From Chloroflexota bacterium (GTDB lineage Bacteria > Chloroflexota > Anaerolineae > Anaerolineales > Villigracilaceae), in contig JACRBH010000026.1 in assembly GCA_016234535.1 (NCBI GenBank), forward strand, positions 1 through 32,154: 32,154 bases of DNA, read 5' to 3'. A program made the position numbers and the translations under genes. Each line of letters opens with the position of its first letter. The first letter of the stretch is position 1. Shown in pieces: positions 7,509 through 14,770 of this stretch. The notes under the pieces were generated by a model that was not told the origin of the DNA, did not search any database, and worked only from the letters and a program-made list of their open reading frames with translations.

Positions 7509-7517
7509 TGGTTTAAT
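7509..7517 (+). promoter_or_regulatory. Extended -10 promoter giving a probable leaderless mRNA
   Basis: TGG-TTTAAT ends 6 nt before ATG 7524. A start 6-8 nt after the -10 places +1 on or next to the ATG, and no Shine-Dalgarno is present. This explains why the upstream in-frame TTG at 7506 should not be the start. Confidence 0.5.
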
Positions 7518-7523
7518 CGCCGC

Positions 7524-9584
7524 ATGTCCTCATCCCTCACCCCCTTCTTCAAACCTCGCGGCGTCGTCGTCATCGGCGCATCCACATCACCTGAAAAACT
7601 TGGTTACGGCGTGGCGCGAAATTTAATCCAAAGCAGATACAAAGGCGCGGTCCATTTCGTCAGCCAAAAATCGGGGACTCTCTTTGATCGTCCGCTGTAC
7701 ACAAATCTCAACGATGTGCCCGATCCCGTTGACCTTGCGATTCTCATCGTCCCAACACAAGTCACACCACAAACCATAGAAGATTGCGCAAAGCGTGGAA
7801 TCAAAGCCGCGATCATTGTCTCAGCAGGATTTCGTGAAGTTGGCGCAGAAGGCGCGGCGCTTGAACAGCAATGCGTGGACGTTGCGCGCAAGCATGGCGT
7901 TCGTTTGCTCGGCCCCAATTGCATCGGCACGCTCGATACGCATCTTCCGCTCGATACAACTTTTCTCCAGCCGCCCATGCCCGCGCAAGGCGGCATTGGC
8001 TTCATATCTCATTCGGGCGCATTCGCCGCCGCCATCGTCGATTGGGCGCGCGAGCAGGGTTTCGGTTTTTCGCAGATCGTCAGCCTCGGCAATCAAGCCG
8101 ATGTCAACGAGACAGATGTGCTGCCCGAAGTTGCAAAAGATGAGCACACGCGCGTCATCGTGCTTTACATGGAAAGCGTTTCGGATGGCGCAAAATTTGT
8201 TCATGCCGCAAGCGAGGTCACCAAGCATAAACCCGTCATTGCGCTGAAGGTCGGTCGCTTTGAAGCGGGACAAAAAGCCGCCGCCTCCCACACGGGCGCT
8301 CTGGCTGGCTCCGAAGCGGCATTCGACGCGGCTTTCGCAAAGGCTGGCATCCTGCGCGCCGACACCGCCGAGCAGATGTTCGATTGGGCGCGGGCTTTGG
8401 AAGATTGTCCACTGCCGCGCGGCAAACGCATGGCGATATTAACCAACGCAGGCGGACCCGGCGTGATCGCCGCCGATTCACTCGAAACGAACGGCCTGCT
8501 TCTGTCTCAATTGACAGAGTCTACGCTGAGAGCTTTATCTTCCTACCTGCCCCCCTCGTCCAGTGTCCACAACCCAGTGGATATGCTCGCCTCCGCATCG
8601 CCTGAGTCATACGCCACCTGCCTGAAAATTTTATTGCAAGATGAAAACGTAGACGGTGTGCTGGTCATCCTCCCGCCACCACCGATGTTCAAAACAGAAA
8701 ATGTGGCAGAAAAAGTAATCGAGGTAATTGGTAACTTTGATAAACCTGTTGTAGTTGCATTGATGGGATCAACACTTGTTGAAGAAGCAAACAAAGTATT
8801 TCAACGCGCACATGTCCCAACCTATCCATTCCCTGAAAGAGCGGCGTCTGCTCTTGGCGCGCTTGCCAAACGAGCGGAATATTTAAATGGACTCCAACAT
8901 CTCCCAACGTTGGAATTGAATAAAAGCAAGTCCGAAGTCAGGAGACTTCGGACTCCAGAAGAACTCATTGCGTCCTACGGCATCACAACCACTCCCATCA
9001 AACTCGCGCGGGATGAAAACGAAGCAGTTACCATCGCAAACGAACTCGGCTTCCCGGTCGTGATGAAGATCGCGTCACCTGATATTTTGCACAAGTCCGA
9101 TATCGGCGGCGTGTTATTGAATATCAAGTCTGCGGAAGAAGCCCTTAGTGGCTACGCGACCCTGCTTGAGCGAGCGAAGAAAGCAATGCCTCTTGCAAGG
9201 ATCGAGGGTGTGCATGTGCAGCGTCAAATCCCTGAGGGACAGGAAGTCATCGTCGGCGCGGTGCGTGACCCGCTGTTTGGGCCGCTGATAATGTTTGGTT
9301 CGGGCGGCATCGAGGTGGAAGGACTCAAAGATGTGGCATTTGCCCTAGCACCGCTGAATCAGACCGAGGCGCAGGAAATGATCCGCAAAACGTGGGCTGG
9401 GAGAAAACTCAAGGGCTTCCGTAGTATCCCGCCCGTTGACGAGGAATCTGTCATCGATGTTTTAGTCAAATTATCTTTGCTTGCTTATGAGCATCCCGAA
9501 GTGGATGAGATCGAAATCAACCCGCTGCGCGTTTTGCAAAAAGGCGCGGTGGCTGTGGACGTTCGAGTAAGATTGCGCGCATGA
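7524..9584 (+). CDS. Acyl-CoA/acetyl-CoA synthetase (ADP-forming), alpha and beta domains fused
   Basis: A 686-residue cytoplasmic enzyme that interconverts acyl-CoA + ADP + Pi and acid + ATP + CoA, the energy-conserving last step of acid fermentation. Order: CoA-binding Rossmann domain (about 5-130, VVVIGASTSPEKLGYGVARN), succinyl-CoA-ligase-like domain (about 150-450) with the phosphohistidine motif SHTGALAG around H256, and a C-terminal ATP-grasp domain (about 470-686) with the second histidine in SPDILHKSDIGGV and EIEINPL near the end. Full length for single-chain members. The start is taken at ATG 7524 (probable leaderless mRNA). A palindromic repeat (8929-8954) is read in frame in the linker before the ATP-grasp domain. 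Its stop overlaps the next start (ATGA). Confidence 0.93.
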   Translation: MSSSLTPFFKPRGVVVIGASTSPEKLGYGVARNLIQSRYKGAVHFVSQKSGTLFDRPLYTNLNDVPDPVDLAILIVPTQVTPQTIEDCAKRGIKAAIIVSAGFREVGAEGAALEQQCVDVARKHGVRLLGPNCIGTLDTHLPLDTTFLQPPMPAQGGIGFISHSGAFAAAIVDWAREQGFGFSQIVSLGNQADVNETDVLPEVAKDEHTRVIVLYMESVSDGAKFVHAASEVTKHKPVIALKVGRFEAGQKAAASHTGALAGSEAAFDAAFAKAGILRADTAEQMFDWARALEDCPLPRGKRMAILTNAGGPGVIAADSLETNGLLLSQLTESTLRALSSYLPPSSSVHNPVDMLASASPESYATCLKILLQDENVDGVLVILPPPPMFKTENVAEKVIEVIGNFDKPVVVALMGSTLVEEANKVFQRAHVPTYPFPERAASALGALAKRAEYLNGLQHLPTLELNKSKSEVRRLRTPEELIASYGITTTPIKLARDENEAVTIANELGFPVVMKIASPDILHKSDIGGVLLNIKSAEEALSGYATLLERAKKAMPLARIEGVHVQRQIPEGQEVIVGAVRDPLFGPLIMFGSGGIEVEGLKDVAFALAPLNQTEAQEMIRKTWAGRKLKGFRSIPPVDEESVIDVLVKLSLLAYEHPEVDEIEINPLRVLQKGAVAVDVRVRLRA
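8929..8954. repeat. NGGA-core palindrome, in frame inside the acyl-CoA synthetase gene
   Basis: Left arm AGTCCGAAGTC (8929-8939), loop AGGA, right arm the perfect 11-bp complement (8944-8954). It encodes KSEVRRLRT at about residues 470-478, in the linker between the ligase-like and ATP-grasp domains. Shares the central GTC-NGGA-GAC with 22380-22409, 23100-23123 and 25034-25065. Confidence 0.85.
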
Positions 9585-10417
9585 TTCAACTCGAACATTT
9601 CATTTCCCAATTCAAAGACAAGTCAATCAGCGTTGCAGTTTACGATCTGCAAACGCAAAAAGAAATCCTCGTCAATGCCAATGAGGTGATGCACCCTGCC
9701 AGCACAATGAAAGTGCCTGTGATGATGGAAGTGTTCCGCCAGGCGCATGAAGGTTTGCTTTCAATGGATGAGCACGTGAAGATCGTCAACTCATTTAAAA
9801 GCATTGTAGACAAAAGCGAATTTTCTCTTGAGATGGCAGATGATTCGGAACACACTTTATACAAGCGCATTGATGAAACAGAAAGCATCCGCGAATTGAC
9901 GCGCTTGATGATCGTATGCAGCAGCAACCTCGCAACTAATCTGTTGATGGAAAGAGTCGACACGGAGCATGTTGACACATTTATCAAGAGGCTCGGCATT
10001 GCAAACATGACAGTGATTCGCGGATTGGAAGATAAGAAAGCGTATCGGCTTGGCATTAATAATTCAGCCAGCGCGCGAAGTTCAACTCACATGATGCGAT
10101 TGATCGCGGAAGGAAGAGTCATCTCAAAAGAAGCCTGCGACGAAATGATTCAGATCATGCTCGGCCAGGAATTCAACGAAAGCATCCCTGCTTTATTGCC
10201 TGCATCAATCAAGGTCGCGCACAAAACTGGCTGGTCGGGCTCGTTCTTTCATGACATTGGCATCGTCTTTCCGCCCAACCGCAGACCATACGTCATTTCA
10301 CTTTTCACACACGGCTTTCCCGAATTTAACGAAAACGAAGCGCACACATGCATGGCGCAGATTTCCAGAATGATTTTCGAGGAGATACTTGAAGAGACCG
10401 TGGACGATGGACGATAG
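9581..10417 (+). CDS. Beta-lactamase-fold serine hydrolase (class A-like), no signal peptide
   Basis: A 278-residue protein with the three active-site motifs of the penicillin-binding/class A beta-lactamase fold: S41-T-M-K44 (in PASTMK), S114-S-N116, and K215-T-G217 (HKTG). The class A Glu166 ExxLN motif is not evident; E150 in RGLEDKKAY is the nearest candidate. Family members (Beta-lactamase2-type) include true beta-lactamases and uncharacterised hydrolases. No export signal: the fold begins at residue 3, so it looks cytoplasmic, unlike lactamases. Its ATG overlaps the acyl-CoA synthetase TGA, so the two are translationally coupled. The last residues (VDDGR) come from a 7-bp repeat island. 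Confidence 0.85.
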   Translation: MIQLEHFISQFKDKSISVAVYDLQTQKEILVNANEVMHPASTMKVPVMMEVFRQAHEGLLSMDEHVKIVNSFKSIVDKSEFSLEMADDSEHTLYKRIDETESIRELTRLMIVCSSNLATNLLMERVDTEHVDTFIKRLGIANMTVIRGLEDKKAYRLGINNSASARSSTHMMRLIAEGRVISKEACDEMIQIMLGQEFNESIPALLPASIKVAHKTGWSGSFFHDIGIVFPPNRRPYVISLFTHGFPEFNENEAHTCMAQISRMIFEEILEETVDDGR

Positions 10418-10423
10418 ACCGTA
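10396..10423 (+). repeat. 7-bp tandem repeat island, four units, spanning a stop codon
   Basis: Four consecutive heptads of the form GAC(C/G)(G/A)T(G/A) cover the last codons and stop of the serine hydrolase gene. A related four-unit island occurs inside the FemAB gene at 12904-12931. Confidence 0.8.
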
Positions 10424-10481
10424 TCGTCTAGATCTACTGACTTTTATGGCTCTACCGTTTTTAACGGGAAATCCATTTTCG

Positions 10482-10557
10482 ACCACAAAGGGGACAAAGG
10501 AGCACGAAGGAAAAAGCACCAAAACACCCTTTGTGTACCTTTGCGACCCGTTGTGGT
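10482..10557. repeat. Interrupted palindromic repeat between hydrolase and MOSC genes
   Basis: Outer arms ACCACAA (10482-10488) and TTGTGGT (10551-10557) with further complementary CACAAAGG and CCTTTGTG blocks inside. It fills most of the 190-bp intergenic gap. Confidence 0.5.
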
Positions 10558-10607
10558 AAGAATTTCCCCGCTGGAGACGGGAGAGACACTTTTATAAAAG
10601 GAATTTT

Positions 10608-11405
10608 ATGATCACCCTTTCCTCCCTCACCTACTATCCCATCAAAGCCTGCCGCGGATTTGATGTTGCCGAATCGCAAGTTGAACGCATGGGGCTTGCA
10701 GATGACCGCCGCATGATGGTGGTCACGCTCGAAGGAAAATTTTTAACTCAGCGTGAACACCCAAGACTCGCGCTGGTCATACCTGCTTTGAAAAATGATT
10801 CAGTTACGCTCGCTGCGCCAGATTTTGATTCGATTCGGTTTGCGATTCAAAAATCAGGAATGCCAACTCTTGTTGATATTTGGAAAAGCACAGGCGTTCA
10901 TGCTATCGACCAGGGCGAAGAAACCGCGCAATGGTTTTCCGATTGGCTCGGAGTTTCTGTCTGCCTCGTGCATGTTGCTGACGGATTTAAAAGAAAGTTG
11001 AATCCTGATTACACCTTAAGCGCAGAAGACCACACTGGGTTTGCTGACGGATACCCGATTCTGATCATCGCTGAAGAATCGCTTCAGGACTTAAACTCAA
11101 GACTGGTTTCCCCTCTCCCGATGAATCGATTCCGTCCGAACATTGTCGTCAAAGGCTGCGCTCCGTTTGCAGAAGATTCATGGAAGCGCATCCGCATCGG
11201 TGACGTGGAAATGGCGCTCGTCAAGCCATGTCCGCGCTGTGTGGTGACGACAATTGACAAGGAAACTCTTGAGCAAAATAAAGAGCCGCTCAAAACATTG
11301 AGCAAGTACCGAAATCAGAAAGGCGGGGCAATGTTCGGCATGAATGTCATCCCATTGAATGAAGGGAAAATCAAAGTTGGTATGAGTGTGGAGATTTTGG
11401 AATAA
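10608..11405 (+). CDS. MOSC domain protein (YcbX/mARC-like)
   Basis: A 265-residue cytoplasmic protein: N-terminal MOSC_N beta-barrel domain (residues 1-120, LTYYPIKACRG at 7-17) and C-terminal MOSC domain (about 130-262). NRFRPNIVV (173-181) and PCPRC (207-211) are hallmark motifs; C211 corresponds to the cysteine that ligates molybdenum or carries sulfur in mARC and Moco sulfurase proteins. Members reduce N-hydroxylated compounds or carry sulfur for metal cofactors; which applies here is not shown. AAAAGGA 5-11 nt before the ATG. It converges with the desulfhydrase gene; a palindrome fills the space. Confidence 0.88.
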   Translation: MITLSSLTYYPIKACRGFDVAESQVERMGLADDRRMMVVTLEGKFLTQREHPRLALVIPALKNDSVTLAAPDFDSIRFAIQKSGMPTLVDIWKSTGVHAIDQGEETAQWFSDWLGVSVCLVHVADGFKRKLNPDYTLSAEDHTGFADGYPILIIAEESLQDLNSRLVSPLPMNRFRPNIVVKGCAPFAEDSWKRIRIGDVEMALVKPCPRCVVTTIDKETLEQNKEPLKTLSKYRNQKGGAMFGMNVIPLNEGKIKVGMSVEILE

Positions 11406-11460
11406 TCTGATGGTTTCGATACGCGCCGCGAAAATCATGCGGGGCTACTCAACCACCAGA
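11406..11460. repeat. Palindromic repeat between convergent genes, possible bidirectional terminator
   Basis: TCTGATGGTT (11406-11415) and 11451-11460 are complementary with one mismatch; an inner CCGC/GCGG stem is also possible. It starts at the base after the MOSC stop codon and ends 5 nt before the opposing gene's stop, and TTTATTTAT follows. It resembles widespread GGTTGAGTAGC...GTATCGAAACC palindromic repeats. Confidence 0.6.
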
Positions 11461-11465
11461 TTTAT

Positions 11466-12434
11466 TTATAAAAGAGAACCCGAATACTTATCCGCAAACA
11501 ACGCGGGCTGACCACCTGTATGCCAGAACAAGACAGTCTCATCCTTCTTGAAAAATCCCTTGCGGATCAGGTCGATCATCCCAGCGGCGGCGCGGCCAGT
11601 GTAGACGGGGTCAAGCAGAAGTCCCTCGTTGCTCGCAAATAGTTTGATCGCTTCGCGCTCCCCTGCTCCAAAGACTCCATAGCCAGCCTGACAATAATTT
11701 TCAGTTGCAAGCACATCATCGTGTGTGAAATTAATCCGCCCGCCAAGTTTTTCACTTGCTTGTGAAGCCAGCGCTGAGACGCGCGCCTTGAGTTCGATCT
11801 CTGGCTCGTCAATGCTAATTCCCAATATTTTGCCTTTGAAACCAAACAATCGCTGACCCAGCACAAGCCCCGCATGTGTGCCGCCCGAGGATGTGCCGAA
11901 GACGATCCAATCCACGTTCACATTTTGATTCATGAATTCTTCCATCGCGAATGTATATCCCATTGCGCCTGTCGGGCTTGATCCGCCATACGGCACGAGA
12001 TACGGCTTCTTCCCAGCTGCCACAGCGTTGTCAAAGGTTTCCTGCAAAATACGGTCGCGGTCTTTGCGGTCTGCCACTGTGATAATTTCCGCGCCGAAGA
12101 GTTGGTCAAGCAGAAAATTCGCAGAGGGCTGACTCGGCCTCTCGCCTGTCAGAATCAGCTTACAGTCAAAGCCGAAGCGAGCGGCGGCGGCAACTGTCTG
12201 CCGGCAGTGATTCGATTGAATCGCGCCCGCAGAAATCAGCATATCCGCGCCTTGCTCATGCGCTTCCGCAGCGAGGAATTCCAGCTTGCGGGTTTTATTT
12301 CCGCCGAAGGCAAGCCCCGTCTGGTCATCGCGCTTGACGAGCAGGCGCGGTCCGCCGAGGGCTTTGCTCAGGCGTGGAAGTTCTTCGATTGGGGTTGGCA
12401 AGTGGGCGAAACTTAATCGGGCAATTGGTTTCAT
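11466..12434 (-). CDS. PLP-dependent D-cysteine desulfhydrase / ACC deaminase family enzyme
   Basis: A 322-residue fold-type II PLP enzyme. The PLP lysine is K47 in FGGNKTRKLEF; SNHCRQT (74-80) is the conserved substrate-binding turn; FGTSSGGTHAG is the phosphate-binding loop. The family splits D-cysteine to pyruvate, sulfide and ammonia or deaminates 1-aminocyclopropane-1-carboxylate; sequence alone does not decide. An in-frame ATG exists 69 nt upstream, but it falls in a palindrome, while ATG 12434 has AAGGAG 5-6 nt before it, so the shorter form is chosen. It is the last gene of the leftward glycan block; a role in D-amino-acid or sulfur metabolism there is inference. Confidence 0.85.
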   Translation of the reverse strand: MKPIARLSFAHLPTPIEELPRLSKALGGPRLLVKRDDQTGLAFGGNKTRKLEFLAAEAHEQGADMLISAGAIQSNHCRQTVAAAARFGFDCKLILTGERPSQPSANFLLDQLFGAEIITVADRKDRDRILQETFDNAVAAGKKPYLVPYGGSSPTGAMGYTFAMEEFMNQNVNVDWIVFGTSSGGTHAGLVLGQRLFGFKGKILGISIDEPEIELKARVSALASQASEKLGGRINFTHDDVLATENYCQAGYGVFGAGEREAIKLFASNEGLLLDPVYTGRAAAGMIDLIRKGFFKKDETVLFWHTGGQPALFADKYSGSLL

Positions 12435-12449
12435 TTGACTCCTTGGTTT

Positions 12450-12497
12450 CGCGTTGCGTGTTTCGTATAATTTGTATGCTACGAAGCACGCAACACG
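12450..12497. repeat. 18-bp-arm palindrome between FemAB-like and desulfhydrase genes
   Basis: CGCGTTGCGTGTTTCGTA (12450-12467) is complementary to 12480-12497 at 16 of 18 positions, with a 12-nt AT-rich loop. It ends 2 nt from the FemAB stop codon. No T-run follows on the minus strand, so it is not a classical terminator. Confidence 0.8.
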
Positions 12498-12499
12498 CA

Positions 12500-13666
12500 T
12501 CAATCACTTAGCCCCTGCTTCGTTTTTTCCTTCCCTCTCGACCGCATCACATCCAGTACGAGCGGCATGACCTCGGCATAGAGCTTGTACCAAAGTTTGT
12601 TCGGCGCAAAATCATACGCGCCCGGCGTGCGGATCACTTCGCCGCCGAGTCCTTCTTTGAAACGATAGACACCCCACATCGAGTCGCTTTCGTCAAAGAC
12701 TTCGGGCGCGCCCCATAGATCATAGTCATTGCATCCATTGGACTTGGCGCGCTTCATGGCATCCCATTGCAAAAGATAGGTCGGCATTTTTTCACGATGC
12801 AAATTGCGCGACATGCCATAGACATAATATGCGCGGCCTGCGAACATAAAGAGGAAGATGGCAGCGACGGGTTGATTCTCCACTTCGGCAATGAGGGGGA
12901 TAGTGGACGGTTGACCATGGACCGTGGGTCGCATGAACACCTTCCAAACAGTCATGTAGTAGTTTTCATCGCGGATGACAAAGCCATCGCGCACAGATGT
13001 TTCGGCGTACATTTTGTAAAGCATGGGTAAATCATCTACAGTACCTGCGCGGATTGTGACACCTTTCTTTTCAGCGAGGCGGACGTTGTAGCGCGTTTTT
13101 GGTTTCATGCGCGCAAGCATCTCTTCTTCTGTCGCAGATAGATCAACGAGGACTGTATTTTGGAATTGGATTTGATCTGACGAATAGACCCAACCCCTGC
13201 GCGTCAATTCTAACCTTATGGCCTGCCCGCTGTTTTCTGTGACATCACTTTCGCTGTTGGGGACTCCGCTCCCGAGCACAACATCAGGATCGATCTTCAA
13301 AAAGATTGCGCCTTGTTTTCGCGCATAGGATTGCAAGTCATTCAGCACACGAGTCCGCAAGGCCGTATCAGTCCAATCCAACAGCGGACCTTTCGGCGCA
13401 TAAAGAATGGATAAGCGGGCGGCGAATCCACGGCTGAGTATTTGCTTCTTTAGGATAAGCGCGGCGGCTACACAGTGATTAGTAAATGGTAATTGGTAAT
13501 TTGTGGATACTTGAAATTTCCCATCGTTCGTCCAGACAGCGTAACAGGGTGTCCAGCCATACTTCGCCTTCACCTGTCCCCATTCATAGGTTTGGAGAAA
13601 GTGCGGATTGGGAAGTTGACTGACGATCTGATTCCAGATTTGAGATGGTTGGGTGGATAAGCTCAT
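12500..13666 (-). CDS. FemAB-like aminoacyltransferase, paralogue 1
   Basis: A 388-residue protein of the FemX/FemAB (GNAT-fold) family, which uses aminoacyl-tRNA to add amino acids to lipid-linked peptidoglycan precursors at the inner membrane face. Two tandem GNAT-like halves: HFLQTYEWGQVKAKYGW (22-38) opens the first; LARMKPKTRYNVRLAEKKGV (184-203) and MPTYLLQWDAMKRAKSNGC followed by YDLWG mark the second. Two 7-bp repeat islands lie inside the gene and encode residues 55-64 and 246-256. Similar along its length to the next gene upstream (13781-14770). No Shine-Dalgarno; the start is 11 nt after a palindromic repeat. Substrate could be peptidoglycan or another surface polymer. Confidence 0.88.
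   Translation of the reverse strand: MSLSTQPSQIWNQIVSQLPNPHFLQTYEWGQVKAKYGWTPCYAVWTNDGKFQVSTNYQLPFTNHCVAAALILKKQILSRGFAARLSILYAPKGPLLDWTDTALRTRVLNDLQSYARKQGAIFLKIDPDVVLGSGVPNSESDVTENSGQAIRLELTRRGWVYSSDQIQFQNTVLVDLSATEEEMLARMKPKTRYNVRLAEKKGVTIRAGTVDDLPMLYKMYAETSVRDGFVIRDENYYMTVWKVFMRPTVHGQPSTIPLIAEVENQPVAAIFLFMFAGRAYYVYGMSRNLHREKMPTYLLQWDAMKRAKSNGCNDYDLWGAPEVFDESDSMWGVYRFKEGLGGEVIRTPGAYDFAPNKLWYKLYAEVMPLVLDVMRSRGKEKTKQGLSD
12904..12931 (-). repeat. 7-bp repeat island inside FemAB-like gene 1
   Basis: Four consecutive heptads of the type TGG(A/G)(C/T)CG with one TTGACCA unit, read in frame as residues about 246-256 (RPTVHGQPSTI). Same family as the island at 10396-10423. Confidence 0.7.
13481..13501 (-). 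repeat. 7-bp repeat island (GGTAATT family) inside FemAB-like gene 1
   Basis: Three consecutive heptads, AGTAAAT then two GGTAATT, encode NYQLPFTN (residues 56-63). The same three-unit arrangement recurs in the non-coding gap at 16716-16736. Confidence 0.8.
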
Positions 13667-13677
13667 AAATATTTTTC

Positions 13678-13776
13678 TTCGTCATTGCGAGGGCGATGCT
13701 CTCTCGCCCGAAGCAATCTCATTTTCAAAATCGGAGATTGCTTCGTCGGGAAGGACACCCTCCTCGCAATGACGAA
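13678..13776. repeat. 99-bp palindromic repeat, copy 1 (GTCATTGCGAGG ends)
   Basis: Outer perfect 15-bp arms TTCGTCATTGCGAGG (13678-13692) and complement (13762-13776); inner perfect 12-bp arms CGAAGCAATCTC (13709-13720) and complement (13734-13745). It fills the gap between the two FemAB-like genes. Second copy at 21593-21688. Matches a REP/MITE-like family seen in many bacteria; no coding capacity. Confidence 0.85.
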
Positions 13777-13780
13777 ACGT

Positions 13781-14770
13781 TTAGGCATTTCGCATCATGT
13801 ATTTCGTATACGCCCAATACAATAACGGATTGTACACTCTATCTACAGCCTGCGCCGCACGCTTCAACTGTCCGCCGAATCCGCGTTTGAAGCGATAGAC
13901 TCCCCACAAGCCATCGCGGCGGGTTTCGAAATTAGCTTCGAGGGTTTCTTCGTTTTCGTCAGGGATACCCCATAGATCATATTCTTCACAGCCGCGCGCT
14001 TTTGCCCAGCGGATGGCTTCCCATTGCAAAAGATAAGTTGGCATTCGGTTGCGTTCCTGGTCATTGGATGCGCCGTAAACGTACCAGGCACGTTTCCCAT
14101 TGGCAAAGACCATCAACGAAGCGAGAGGGTTGCCTTCGTATTCAGCGACCAATAATTCACATGTCCCTTTGGGATGGAACAATTCATAGGCGCGTTGATA
14201 ATATTCTTTGGAATGTACGCCGAAGTTATCGCGCCCGCCTGTGACGGTCATCATTTTGTGGAAAGCGGAAATATCGTCCCATGCGCGGACGGTCACGCCT
14301 TTTTTTTCGGCAAGGCGAATGTTGTAGCGGCACTTGGGTTTCATTCTTGCTAATATTTGTTCTTCGTTATTGTTAATATCAATTGTGATGGTACGGGGAG
14401 GTTGGATGTTATGGGGGGAAATGCGGAATGCGGAATGAGGAATGAGGAATGATTCTTGCCAAGAATCAGGTTCAACTTTAAGGAAGATGGCGTGATTTTG
14501 TTTGCAGATGAAGTCAACTTCCTTCCAAAACTGATCACTGATAACTGTCCACTGGTTACTGAACACTGGCTTTGGCATGTAGCCGAGAGTCAACCCCAAA
14601 GGCAGGCGGCGGAAGAGGATTTGCGCACCAGTTTCACGGTCAAGAATGAAGCGCACTGGTTTCCAGCCGAAGCCCCCTTTTAATTCCCCCCACTCACCCA
14701 TTTGAAGTAAATGCGCGTTGGGATGAAATTCCAAAAAACGATTCCAGTCTGTGAGATTAACTTCAGGCAT
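13781..14770 (-). CDS. FemAB-like aminoacyltransferase, paralogue 2
   Basis: A 329-residue FemX/FemAB-family protein, paralogous to the 12500-13666 product: shared LLQMGEWGELKGGFGWKP (21-38), AIFLKVEPD, LARMKPKCRYNIRLAEKKGV, RMPTYLLQWEAIRWAKARGC followed by YDLWG. The same chemistry is expected (aminoacyl-tRNA-dependent addition to a lipid-linked precursor). Two 7-bp repeat islands are read in frame at residues 69-82 and 106-120; comparison with paralogue 1 suggests the first replaced rather than lengthened native sequence. The ATG overlaps the upstream dehydratase stop (TAATG), so translation is coupled. The C-terminus MMRNA resembles the repeat-derived MRNA end of the epimerase. Confidence 0.88.
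   Translation of the reverse strand: MPEVNLTDWNRFLEFHPNAHLLQMGEWGELKGGFGWKPVRFILDRETGAQILFRRLPLGLTLGYMPKPVFSNQWTVISDQFWKEVDFICKQNHAIFLKVEPDSWQESFLIPHSAFRISPHNIQPPRTITIDINNNEEQILARMKPKCRYNIRLAEKKGVTVRAWDDISAFHKMMTVTGGRDNFGVHSKEYYQRAYELFHPKGTCELLVAEYEGNPLASLMVFANGKRAWYVYGASNDQERNRMPTYLLQWEAIRWAKARGCEEYDLWGIPDENEETLEANFETRRDGLWGVYRFKRGFGGQLKRAAQAVDRVYNPLLYWAYTKYMMRNA
14421..14448 (-). repeat. 7-bp repeat island (GGAATGA/C family) inside FemAB-like gene 2
   Basis: Four consecutive heptads, ATGCGGA twice then ATGAGGA twice, read in frame on the minus strand as FLIPHSAFRI (residues 108-117). Confidence 0.85.
14527..14568 (-). repeat. 7-bp repeat island (NNNACTG family) inside FemAB-like gene 2
   Basis: Six consecutive heptads all ending in ACTG with a variable first triplet. 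On the coding strand they give SNQWTVISDQF (residues 71-81). Confidence 0.85.

Noticed and set aside
12435..12503. Upstream ATG extension of the desulfhydrase-like gene
   Set aside because: The extra 23 codons lie in a palindrome and do not resemble the family N-terminus; ATG 12434 has a good AAGGAG.
13678..13776. Palindrome between FemAB genes as an intrinsic terminator
   Set aside because: No T-run follows on the minus strand and a second copy sits elsewhere, so it is better read as an interspersed repeat.
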